Source of the DNA: Candidatus Omnitrophota bacterium
Lineage (GTDB): Bacteria > Omnitrophota > Gorgyraeia > B26-G9
Assembly (NCBI GenBank): GCA_023136735.1
Contig: JAGLQQ010000057.1
Coordinates: 1-6,083, forward strand
Reading direction: 5' to 3'
DNA length: 6,083 bases
This document shows, piece by piece, positions 1 through 6,057 of the stretch (its first letter is position 1; each line of letters opens with the position of its first letter). The position numbers and the translations under genes were made by a program. The notes beneath the pieces were generated by a model. The model searched no databases, was not told the DNA's origin, and was given only the letters and a program-made list of their open reading frames with translations.

Positions 1-72
1 CCACATTTAACGCGAAAGAACCGTATAACCACCTAAAAGGTGAAAAAAATGTTTATGGGGGGAAATCACAGC
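1..72. other. Left edge of the intergenic region, nothing recognised
   Basis: No gene, RNA family or terminator is recognisable here. One small hairpin, CACCT-AAA-AGGTG (30-42), is followed by an A-run on the top strand, the wrong context for an intrinsic terminator; on the bottom strand the T-run precedes it. One frame (from position 3) is open from the window edge to a TGA at 84-86, only 27 codons, too short to call a gene end. Confidence 0.4.
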
Positions 73-133
73 AAACAGCTAGGTGAAATTGTATTTACTC
101 CTGCCATAAAGATTGACGGACAGGCATTCTCGT

Positions 134-146
134 CCGCCTTAGGCGG
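134..146. repeat. GC-rich short palindrome inside the element
   Basis: CCGCCT-T-AGGCGG is a perfect 6-bp palindrome around one base. It extends to 132-148 if read from the top strand, where one extra pair is G-U and the next is G-C. Its GC-rich core stands out against AT-rich surroundings. Palindromes of this form are typical of dispersed intergenic repeats in bacteria, but copy number cannot be judged from one window. Confidence 0.6.
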
Positions 147-153
147 GCTGCGG

Positions 154-195
154 TAATCAGTCGATTTTTACACATCCTTGTAAATCGACTAATTA
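154..195. repeat. 14-bp stem-loop inside the element
   Basis: The arms 154-167 and 182-195 pair at 13 of 14 positions, with a perfect 9-bp core AGTCGATTT/AAATCGACT. The single mismatch (158/191) becomes a G-U pair if the bottom strand is the RNA strand. The stem continues inward as TACA/TGTA after a two-base bulge, leaving a loop of about six bases (CATCCT). It is nested within the 73-227 inverted repeat and forms the strongest interior arm. It is not followed by a T-run on either strand, so it is not a terminator. Confidence 0.65.
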
Positions 196-282
196 AAATC
201 CGTAAATGCAATTCCCCCTAGCTGTTTAATGTTCCAAGAAAAAGTGTTTTCTATCTAGGAGTTGGGGTAATGCCCTTTTTGT

Positions 283-311
283 TTGACAAATCGGTCTAAA
301 TCTTGTAAAAT
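283..311 (+). promoter_or_regulatory. Sigma-70-type promoter for the operon
   Basis: A perfect -35 hexamer TTGACA (283-288) and a near-consensus -10 hexamer TAAAAT (306-311) are separated by the optimal 17 bp. Transcription would start near position 318, giving a 5' leader of about 45 bases before the peptidase start at 364. This is the only well-formed promoter I see in the intergenic stretch, and it is correctly oriented and placed to drive all five genes. No extended -10 TGn motif and no clear operator overlaps it. The hexamers and spacing are seen directly; promoter activity is inferred. Confidence 0.7.
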
Positions 312-346
312 CTTTGGGTTAGGCGAATTAATTTATTTTTATATTT

Positions 347-352
347 AGGGAG
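347..352 (+). promoter_or_regulatory. Ribosome binding site of the M16 peptidase gene
   Basis: AGGGAG lies 11 bases before the ATG at 364. It is a purine-rich Shine-Dalgarno match at a slightly long but usable distance, and it supports that ATG as the start of the first gene. Confidence 0.65.
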
Positions 353-363
353 AATTTTGTATT

Positions 364-1656
364 ATGTACGAATTTTCAGTTCTTGAAAATGGACTTAAAG
401 CAGTCACTTGTAAATTAGCAAATACTAGATCTGCTGCTGTGGGTCTATGGGTTAAAACAGGCGGCAGATATGAGCCAAAAAAATTAAGCGGTATATCTCA
501 TTTTTTTGAGCATATTGTTTTTAAAGGCTCTAAAAAGCGATCCTATCGTCAGATAAAGGAGTCAATTGAGGGAGTTGGAGGAATGCTTAACGGTTTTACT
601 TCTGAAGAAGTAACCTGCTTTTTAGCAAAGGTACTAAGTAAGCATATTCCTGTGGCATTGGATGTCTTACTTGATATGCTCCTTAATCCTTTAATACGTC
701 AAAGTGATATTGATAAGGAAAGGCTGGTAATCTTCGAAGAAATTAAAATGTATTTTGATCTTCCTCATCATCTTGCTTATGATAATTTGCAAAAAATGCT
801 TTGGCCTGAGCATGCCTTGGGACGAAATCTTGCAGGAGAGGTAAAAACTCTTAATGGAATTAACAAAGAACAGCTTTTGCAATTTAAAAAGAAGTATTAC
901 GACCTGAGTAATATGCTTATCTGTGTATGCGGGGATATAGAGCATTCGCAGCTTCTGAAAATGCTTGATGGAGTGTTTAAACATAAAGGCAGAAGCAGTA
1001 AGAAAAAGTATAAAAACAGCGGTTCTGAACAAGTAAGCGTAAATCAGAGGGAACCGCGAGTTAGTCTGATTAACAAGGAAACGCAGCAGTCGCATATTGC
1101 TTTAGGAACTCACTCACTTACACGTATTCATCCGCTGCGTTACGCGCTGATTCTTTTGCATATAATACTGGGTGCTAATATGTCAAGCAGGCTTTTCAAT
1201 GAAGTGCGTGAGAAAAGAGGCTATGCCTACGAGATCGCGACTGCGGTAAAAAGGTATGATGATACCGGCGCGTTTATTGTTCATGCCGGTGTTGTCAATA
1301 AGAAGCTTATTGATGCTTGCAGCTTGATTCTTAAAGAGTTGAAAAAAACATGTAAGTCGCCTGTAAAAGCAACTGAGCTTTTAAGGGCGAAAGAGTACTT
1401 TTCCGGCCAGATGCTCATGTCGCTTGATGATAATTTGGACCGTATGGTCTGGGTCGGGGAAAAGCTTGTAAATAATAGAAAGGTGCTCGATCCAACTGAA
1501 ATAATTAAAGCAGTTGATGCGGTTACCCCCGATGAAATTATGAAAGTTGGGAATTTAATATTCAGTAAGGGCAATTTTAATCTTTCAGTTGTAGGCCCGG
1601 TTGATGAAGGAAGAAATAAAAAATTACTTGATCTTTTGAAAGAGTTTAAGACATGA
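364..1656 (+). CDS. M16 family zinc metallopeptidase (processing-peptidase-like)
   Basis: This is a complete 430-residue protein of the pitrilysin/mitochondrial-processing-peptidase clan. The inverted zinc motif HxxEH is at residues 46-50 (HFFEH): H46 and H50 bind zinc and E49 is the catalytic base. The downstream pair E119 and E126 (in ERLVIFEE), seven residues apart, matches the family's second acidic site, with E126 as third zinc ligand. The C-terminal half carries REKRGYAY at 282-289, the conserved arginine/tyrosine region linked to substrate binding. The length equals a single two-domain M16B subunit; such proteins usually act as homodimers forming a closed chamber that degrades unfolded peptides. 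No signal peptide or membrane segment is seen, so it is probably cytoplasmic. It is the first gene after the promoter, and its TGA overlaps the rpe start (ATGA). The true substrate is unknown. Family assignment is very sure; a specific role such as that of B. subtilis MlpA is not. Confidence 0.95.
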   Translation: MYEFSVLENGLKAVTCKLANTRSAAVGLWVKTGGRYEPKKLSGISHFFEHIVFKGSKKRSYRQIKESIEGVGGMLNGFTSEEVTCFLAKVLSKHIPVALDVLLDMLLNPLIRQSDIDKERLVIFEEIKMYFDLPHHLAYDNLQKMLWPEHALGRNLAGEVKTLNGINKEQLLQFKKKYYDLSNMLICVCGDIEHSQLLKMLDGVFKHKGRSSKKKYKNSGSEQVSVNQREPRVSLINKETQQSHIALGTHSLTRIHPLRYALILLHIILGANMSSRLFNEVREKRGYAYEIATAVKRYDDTGAFIVHAGVVNKKLIDACSLILKELKKTCKSPVKATELLRAKEYFSGQMLMSLDDNLDRMVWVGEKLVNNRKVLDPTEIIKAVDAVTPDEIMKVGNLIFSKGNFNLSVVGPVDEGRNKKLLDLLKEFKT

Positions 1657-2303
1657 AAAGCAAAAAAATTCTAATTGCCCCTTCAATCTTGTCTGCTGAT
1701 TTCAGCTGTCTCGAGAGGGAAGTTAAATCTGTAGAAAAAGCAGGTGCTGATTGGATCCATGTTGATGTGATGGATGGCCATTTTGTACCCAACATAACTA
1801 TTGGGCCAGCGGTTGTAAAGAGCTTAAGAAAGAGAACATCATTGCCGCTTGATGTGCATTTGATGATCAGCGATCCATGGTTTTTTCTGGATGATTTTAT
1901 TAATGCCGGCAGTTACTTGATTACGGTTCACAGTGAGGTCTGTACTTTAGCATTAATGAGAAAAATAAAGGCTAAATTGAGTGCCAGTAAAGTTCGTCTT
2001 GGCATCAGTATCAATCCGGGAACACCGATTAAAATATTGTATAAGATGCTTGATTTAGCGGATCTTATACTGCTAATGAGCGTCGAGCCTGGCTTTGGGG
2101 GACAGTCTTTTATGCCGATAGTAATTCCAAAGGTTCGGGCGCTGCGTAAGATATTTTCTAAAGATATCGAAGTCGATGGTGGGATTACAGATATTACAGC
2201 TCCGCTTGTTATTGAAAGCGGTGCTAATGTTCTCGTCTCAGGCTCGTATCTATTTAAAGCGAAAAATAAGACAGTTGCTATAGGGAAGTTAAAAAATGGG
2301 TGA
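1653..2303 (+). CDS. rpe: Ribulose-phosphate 3-epimerase
   Basis: This 216-residue TIM-barrel enzyme interconverts D-ribulose 5-phosphate and D-xylulose 5-phosphate in the non-oxidative pentose phosphate pathway (also used in the Calvin cycle) in the cytoplasm. Family hallmarks occur in order: APSILSADF (9-17), HVDVMDGHFVPN (36-47), DVHLMI (67-72), SVEPGFGGQSF (143-153) and VDGGI (174-178). The expected metal ligands H36, D38, H69 and D175 are all present, with D38 and D175 as the acid/base pair. Length is normal for the family. The start ATG overlaps the preceding stop as ATGA; only a weak SD-like AAAGAG stands about ten bases upstream, so initiation probably depends on ribosomes finishing the peptidase gene. 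The 3' end overlaps the next gene by 8 bp. Nothing appears missing, and I have little doubt about the function. Confidence 0.97.
   Translation: MKSKKILIAPSILSADFSCLEREVKSVEKAGADWIHVDVMDGHFVPNITIGPAVVKSLRKRTSLPLDVHLMISDPWFFLDDFINAGSYLITVHSEVCTLALMRKIKAKLSASKVRLGISINPGTPIKILYKMLDLADLILLMSVEPGFGGQSFMPIVIPKVRALRKIFSKDIEVDGGITDITAPLVIESGANVLVSGSYLFKAKNKTVAIGKLKNG
2282..2286 (+). promoter_or_regulatory. Ribosome binding site of the phosphohexomutase gene, inside rpe
   Basis: AGGGA sits nine bases before the ATG at 2296, within the last codons of rpe. It fixes the start of the phosphohexomutase gene inside the rpe reading frame, giving an 8-bp gene overlap. Confidence 0.6.
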
Positions 2304-3669
2304 AATAAAATTCGGTACTGACGGATTCAGGGCAATTATTGCCGATGATTTTACCTTTGATAATGTGTCAAGAATTGGACTGGCACTAGCAGGTTATTTA
2401 AAAAAGAACAAAAAAAAGCATGTTTATAAGGGCGTTATTGTCGGGTATGACTGGCGATTTCTTTCCGATAAATTTGCCGAAAAATTGGCTGATATCCTAA
2501 GTGGTTGCGGTATTCCTGTGCGACTGACTAAGAGTGCTGTTCCCACTCCGGCAATTAGCGCGTATATAATAAAAAATTCTCTGCCCTGTGGAGTGATTAT
2601 CACAGCTAGTCATAATCCGCCGGAATTTAACGGTCTGAAAATTAAAAATGAATTTGGCGCCTCTGTTGAAAAAGAGGTTACAAGAGAAATAGAATCACTT
2701 TTAAAAAAAGGTGGTAGTGAAAAACTCAGGGGAAAAACGGCTAAGATCGAAAAGGTTGAAATAATCCGGCCATATCTAAGCTTAATGAAAAAATATTTAA
2801 ATTTTGAACTGATTAGAAAATCACGTTTTAATGTAGTTGTTGACGCAATGCATGGAACTGGGGCGGGAATTGTTGAAAATATTTTAAAAAAAACAGAGTG
2901 TTCTGTTAAAGGGATTCGGGCTAATCGAGATATTCTTTTTGGGGGAGTAAATCCTGAGCCAATTGCTTGTAATTTAGAGCCATTAAGAGATGCTGTTATC
3001 AAAGGAAAAGCTGATATCGGCATTGCTTTGGATGGAGATGGTGACCGTATCGCGGCTATGTGTCCTGATGGAACTCTCATAAATTCACATCAGGCAATAT
3101 GCCTGTTGCTTTTGCATTTAATTGAACATAAAAAATTCACAGGGAAAATCGTAAAAAGTCTAACGACTACGACTCTTGTTGATAGAATCGCGGAGCATTA
3201 TAATCTTCCTTTAGATATTGTTCCTGTTGGATTTAAAAATATTGCCTCGAAAATGATTACTGAAGATGTTTTGCTTGGTGGAGAAGAATCCGGAGGTATT
3301 GGATTTAAAGGGTATATGCCTGAGCGCGACGGTGCTCTTTCAGGATTACTTCTTCTTGAAATGATGGCCTATAAGAGTGAATCTATACTTGAGATTATTG
3401 ATTCAATGGAAAAGCAATTTGGGAAGTTTGTTTATAAGCGCAGAGATTTAAAAGTCAGGTTAAAGAAGCCAATACCTGCGTTGGATAATATATTAGGAAA
3501 AAAGGTTACCCTTATAGAAACCTATGACGGAACAAAATATACTCTTGCTGATGGCAGCTGGCTAATGCTAAGAGCTTCAGGTACGGAGCCTATTATTAGA
3601 ATTTACGCGGAAGCAGAGACTAAAAAACATGTATGCGAACTTATTGAATTTGGGTGTGCTTTAATATGA
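2296..3669 (+). CDS. Alpha-D-phosphohexomutase (phosphoglucomutase/phosphomannomutase family)
   Basis: This 457-residue four-domain enzyme moves phosphate between C1 and C6 of a hexose phosphate via a phosphoserine. Visible motifs are the N-terminal FGTDGFRA (6-13), the active-site serine loop TASHNPPEFNG (103-113; S105 is phosphorylated), the metal loop DGDGDR (246-251; D246, D248, D250 bind Mg2+), the sugar-binding loop GEESGG (329-334) and the phosphate-binding loop RASGTEP (426-432). All catalytic parts are intact. The serine loop and GEESGG differ from canonical GlmM, which usually has a SASHNPxxDNGIK-like loop and GEQSGH. A glucose/mannose phosphate substrate is therefore more likely than glucosamine phosphate, although the exact sugar cannot be read from sequence. 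The N-terminus (GTDGFRAIIADDFTF) resembles the widespread, poorly characterised PGM-like subfamily. The gene overlaps rpe by 8 bp and lepA by 4 bp. It could supply sugar 1-phosphates for envelope or storage polysaccharide; that is inference. Confidence 0.93.
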   Translation: MGEIKFGTDGFRAIIADDFTFDNVSRIGLALAGYLKKNKKKHVYKGVIVGYDWRFLSDKFAEKLADILSGCGIPVRLTKSAVPTPAISAYIIKNSLPCGVIITASHNPPEFNGLKIKNEFGASVEKEVTREIESLLKKGGSEKLRGKTAKIEKVEIIRPYLSLMKKYLNFELIRKSRFNVVVDAMHGTGAGIVENILKKTECSVKGIRANRDILFGGVNPEPIACNLEPLRDAVIKGKADIGIALDGDGDRIAAMCPDGTLINSHQAICLLLLHLIEHKKFTGKIVKSLTTTTLVDRIAEHYNLPLDIVPVGFKNIASKMITEDVLLGGEESGGIGFKGYMPERDGALSGLLLLEMMAYKSESILEIIDSMEKQFGKFVYKRRDLKVRLKKPIPALDNILGKKVTLIETYDGTKYTLADGSWLMLRASGTEPIIRIYAEAETKKHVCELIEFGCALI

Positions 3670-5456
3670 AAAAAGAACTAATTAGAAATTTTTCCATAAT
3701 TGCTCATATTGATCATGGTAAATCTACGCTTGCTGATCGAATGCTTGAAGTGACCCATTCTGTTAATAAAAGAGAATTGCAGGAGCAGATGCTTGATAAT
3801 ATGGAACTTGAGCGAGAGAGGGGAATTACGATAAAGGCATCCGCGGTTAGGATATTTTTTACAGCTAGTGATGGGAAAAAATATCAGCTTAATCTTATTG
3901 ACACTCCCGGGCATGTTGATTTTAGTTATGAAGTGGCAAAATCACTATCAGCATGTGAGGGCGCGCTTTTATTGGTCGATGCTGTTCAGGGAATTGAGGC
4001 GCAAACCGTGGCTAATTTTTATCTGGCAGTTGAGCAGAAACTCAAGATTTTACCTGTAATAAATAAAATCGACCTTCACCATGCCCGTCCTGATGTAATA
4101 ACCCATCAAATACAGGATATTCTTTGTATTGATGAGACGCCTCTACTATCCAGTGCTAAACAGGGATCTGGAATAGTTGAGATATTGGAAGCAGTGGTTC
4201 AGAAGGTCCCCTGTCCTGAAGGAAGTAGTAAGGATTTATTACAGGCTTTGATATTTGATTCAGTATTTGATTCTTATAAAGGTGTAATAGTCTATGTTCG
4301 AGTTGTTAACGGAAAAATAATTCCAAATATGGAAATAATGCTGATGAACTCAGGGAAGAAGTTTGAAGTCCTGGAAATAGGAGTGTTTACCCCGACACCT
4401 TTAAAAGTGAATAGTCTTTCTTGCGGTGAAGTTGGATATATTTGCTGCAATATTAAGGATCCGGCCGATGTATTAATCGGAGATACTGTTACGGACTTTA
4501 GACATCAGGCCAAGGAGGCATTGCCTGGCTTTAAGAAAAATCTGCCGCTTGTATACGCGGGGCTTTATCCGGTAAGCAGTACTGATTTCGATCATTTGCG
4601 TGATTCGCTGCATAAACTTAAATTAACAGATTTTGGTTTTGTTTTTGAAACTGAGAGCAGTCCGTCACTTGGGTTCGGGTTTCGTTGCGGCTTTCTTGGT
4701 CTTTTACATATGGATATCGTACAGGAACGCTTAGAGAGGGAGTTTGAGCTGAATCTTATTGCGACAACTCCCAGCGTAGTATACCGTATTAAACTTATAA
4801 ATGGCACTACATATGAGGTTGATAATCCGGCTAAATTTCCCGAAACGCAGCAGATTGAAGTTATTGAGGAGCCGTATATCAGAGCCTTTATGATTGTTCC
4901 GCATGACTGTCTTGGGCCTGTAATGGCTCTGGCACAGACTAAAAGAGGTATTCATAAAAGTAAGGAGTTTCTTGATGAACAACGAATGATGATCACCTAC
5001 GAATTTCCTTTGGCAGAAATAATTGTAGATTTTTATGATAAATTAAAATCTATTACCCGCGGATATGGTTCGCTTGACTATGAAGTCATCGGGTATAGAT
5101 ATACTAAATTGGTTAAACTGGATATTCTTATAAACGGAGATCCTTGTGACGCATTGTCTTTTCTCGTCCACAAGGATAACGCGCAATATAAAGGGCGTCA
5201 AGTAGTCACAAAGCTCAGGCAGCTTATTCCCAGACAACTTTATGAAGTAGCTATACAAGCAGCCATTGGCTCAAGAATAATCTCGCGTGAAACAGTAAAG
5301 GCCATGGGGAAGAACGTTACGGCTAAATGCTACGGGGGGGATATTTCCAGAAAGAGAAAACTACTTGAAAAACAAAAGGCAGGACGAAAAAGAATGAAGC
5401 AGTTTGGAAAAGTTCAGATTCCTCAGGCAGCTTTTATGGCAGTGCTTAAAATATAA
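3666..5456 (+). CDS. lepA: Elongation factor 4 (LepA), ribosome-associated GTPase
   Basis: LepA is an EF-G-like translational GTPase that binds the ribosome and is implicated in back-translocation, stress tolerance and 30S biogenesis. Numbered from the ATG at 3666 (596 residues, normal length), the GTPase motifs are AHIDHGKST (13-21, G1), ERERGITIKA (49-58, switch I/G2), DTPGH (79-83, G3), NKID (133-136, G4) and SAK (163-165, G5). The LepA-specific C-terminal domain is present, with CYGGDISRKRKLLEKQK and a terminal IPQAAFMAVLK. An in-frame GTG at 3654 would add four residues. I prefer the ATG because it forms ATGA with the preceding TGA, as at the rpe junction, gives the usual short lead before IRNFSIIAHIDHG, and has an SD-like GGGTG (3652-3656) nine bases upstream. 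After NKIDL the usual Pro is replaced by His (LHHARPD), a mild deviation. lepB follows 25 bp later, as in E. coli. Identification is secure. Confidence 0.98.
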   Translation: MKKELIRNFSIIAHIDHGKSTLADRMLEVTHSVNKRELQEQMLDNMELERERGITIKASAVRIFFTASDGKKYQLNLIDTPGHVDFSYEVAKSLSACEGALLLVDAVQGIEAQTVANFYLAVEQKLKILPVINKIDLHHARPDVITHQIQDILCIDETPLLSSAKQGSGIVEILEAVVQKVPCPEGSSKDLLQALIFDSVFDSYKGVIVYVRVVNGKIIPNMEIMLMNSGKKFEVLEIGVFTPTPLKVNSLSCGEVGYICCNIKDPADVLIGDTVTDFRHQAKEALPGFKKNLPLVYAGLYPVSSTDFDHLRDSLHKLKLTDFGFVFETESSPSLGFGFRCGFLGLLHMDIVQERLEREFELNLIATTPSVVYRIKLINGTTYEVDNPAKFPETQQIEVIEEPYIRAFMIVPHDCLGPVMALAQTKRGIHKSKEFLDEQRMMITYEFPLAEIIVDFYDKLKSITRGYGSLDYEVIGYRYTKLVKLDILINGDPCDALSFLVHKDNAQYKGRQVVTKLRQLIPRQLYEVAIQAAIGSRIISRETVKAMGKNVTAKCYGGDISRKRKLLEKQKAGRKRMKQFGKVQIPQAAFMAVLKI

Positions 5457-5470
5457 ACTCAATCTTAACA

Positions 5471-5476
5471 AAAGGA
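5471..5476 (+). promoter_or_regulatory. Ribosome binding site of lepB
   Basis: AAAGGA lies five bases before the ATG at 5482, in the 25-bp lepA-lepB gap. It is the best-spaced Shine-Dalgarno sequence in the operon and fits independent initiation of lepB, the only internal junction without overlap. Confidence 0.65.
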
Positions 5477-5481
5477 ATTAA

Positions 5482-6057
5482 ATGTTGGAGAAAAAATCGC
5501 AAGAGTCTAAAAAATTATTTTGGCAAAAAGCTAAACCTATAATCAAAGAATATGGTGAATCTCTGCTGATTGCGTTTGTTCTGGCAATGGTTATCAGAGC
5601 ATTTGTTGTGCAGGCGTTTAAGATTCCGACGGGATCCATGAAGCCTACTTTTATGGAAGGTGACAGAATTCTAGTCAGTAAATTTATTTATAAATTCAAG
5701 TATCCTGAGAGGGGAGATGTTATTGTTTTTAAATATCCTGAAGATCCAAAGTTGGCGTTTATTAAGCGCCTTATCGGTAAATCCGGAGACACTTTGGTGA
5801 TTAAAAACGGCAGAATATTGATTGACGGTAAAGAGTCTACAGTTAAAGAGGTAAACGCGAATTTTTATTACAATCGCGGTGAATATGGAGGCATCGACCA
5901 GGAAATGAAGGTTCCTGAAGAGGCGTTTTATACACTAGGAGATAATAGCGCCAATAGCAGAGATTCCCGCTATTGGGGTTTTGTGCCTAAGAAAAATTTG
6001 ATAGGTAAAGCAATTCTAATCTACTGGCCTCCGAATAGAGTACGATTAGTTGAATAG
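5482..6057 (+). CDS. lepB: Signal peptidase I
   Basis: This 191-residue membrane serine protease (family S26) removes N-terminal signal peptides from exported proteins on the outer face of the cytoplasmic membrane. A basic cytoplasmic N-terminus of about 25 residues precedes one hydrophobic segment (about 27-46, LLIAFVLAMVIRAFVVQAF). Next come the catalytic box IPTGSMKPT (48-56; nucleophile S52), box C (PERGDVIVF, 75-83), the general-base lysine K95 in FIKRLIGKSGD (93-103), and the C-terminal box GDNSANSRDSRYWGFVP (153-169). All catalytic residues are present. A single anchor and short length match the compact form found in Gram-positive bacteria, cyanobacteria and many other phyla, unlike the two-anchor 324-residue E. 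coli enzyme. It has a strong ribosome binding site and directly follows lepA. No terminator follows, so more genes may be co-transcribed. Confidence 0.97.
   Translation: MLEKKSQESKKLFWQKAKPIIKEYGESLLIAFVLAMVIRAFVVQAFKIPTGSMKPTFMEGDRILVSKFIYKFKYPERGDVIVFKYPEDPKLAFIKRLIGKSGDTLVIKNGRILIDGKESTVKEVNANFYYNRGEYGGIDQEMKVPEEAFYTLGDNSANSRDSRYWGFVPKKNLIGKAILIYWPPNRVRLVE

Larger units (their letters stand above)
73..227. repeat. 155-bp element bounded by 26-bp imperfect inverted repeats
   Basis: The left arm (73-98) and right arm (202-227) are reverse complements at 23 of 26 positions. They share the outer core AAACAGCTAGG/CCTAGCTGTTT and the inner core ATTTAC/GTAAAT. One mismatch pairs as G-U if the top strand is transcribed, and a different one if the bottom strand is. 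Two more palindromes lie between the arms (134-146 and 154-195), so the segment can fold into a long closing stem with a branched interior. No open reading frame fills it and no target-site duplication is visible at its edges. It is not an intrinsic terminator, since neither end is followed by a U-tract on either strand. It lies upstream of the predicted operon promoter, so it would not be in the leader of that transcript. It could be a MITE-like or palindromic dispersed repeat, or a structured small RNA. The inverted repeat is certain; its role is unknown. Confidence 0.7.

Noticed and set aside
30..50. Hairpin CACCT-AAA-AGGTG as an intrinsic terminator
   Set aside because: It is followed by A residues on the top strand; on the bottom strand the T-run comes before the stem, not after. 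The stem is only 5 bp.
1..72. Resemblance of part of the left edge (AACGCGAAAGAACC) to conserved rRNA sequence
   Set aside because: The similarity covers only a few bases with gaps and the flanking sequence does not match rRNA.
3..86. Open frame entering from the left edge (27 codons, including NAKEPYNHLKGEKNVYGG) ending at TGA inside the left arm of the inverted repeat
   Set aside because: The composition looks protein-like, but 27 codons without a stop is not significant over six frames, no family is recognised and the upstream part is missing. Extending the sequence leftward would decide whether a real gene ends here.
237..252. AGAAAA-AGTG-TTTTCT palindrome as a possible operator
   Set aside because: It is a pure A/T-rich 6-bp palindrome about 30 bp upstream of the -35 box; such sequences are common by chance in AT-rich DNA and no regulator is indicated.
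265..280. GGG-loop-CCC followed by TTTTT, resembling a terminator just before the promoter
   Set aside because: The stem is only three G-C pairs, too weak to terminate, although the T-run is real.
691..1095. Antisense open frames of 70-156 codons opposite the peptidase, mutase, lepA and other genes
   Set aside because: They are shadows of strongly conserved genes on the top strand and lack recognisable domains or ribosome binding sites.
2296..3669. Annotation of the phosphohexomutase as glmM
   Set aside because: The sugar-specificity loop GEESGG and the serine loop do not match the canonical GlmM forms, so no symbol was given.
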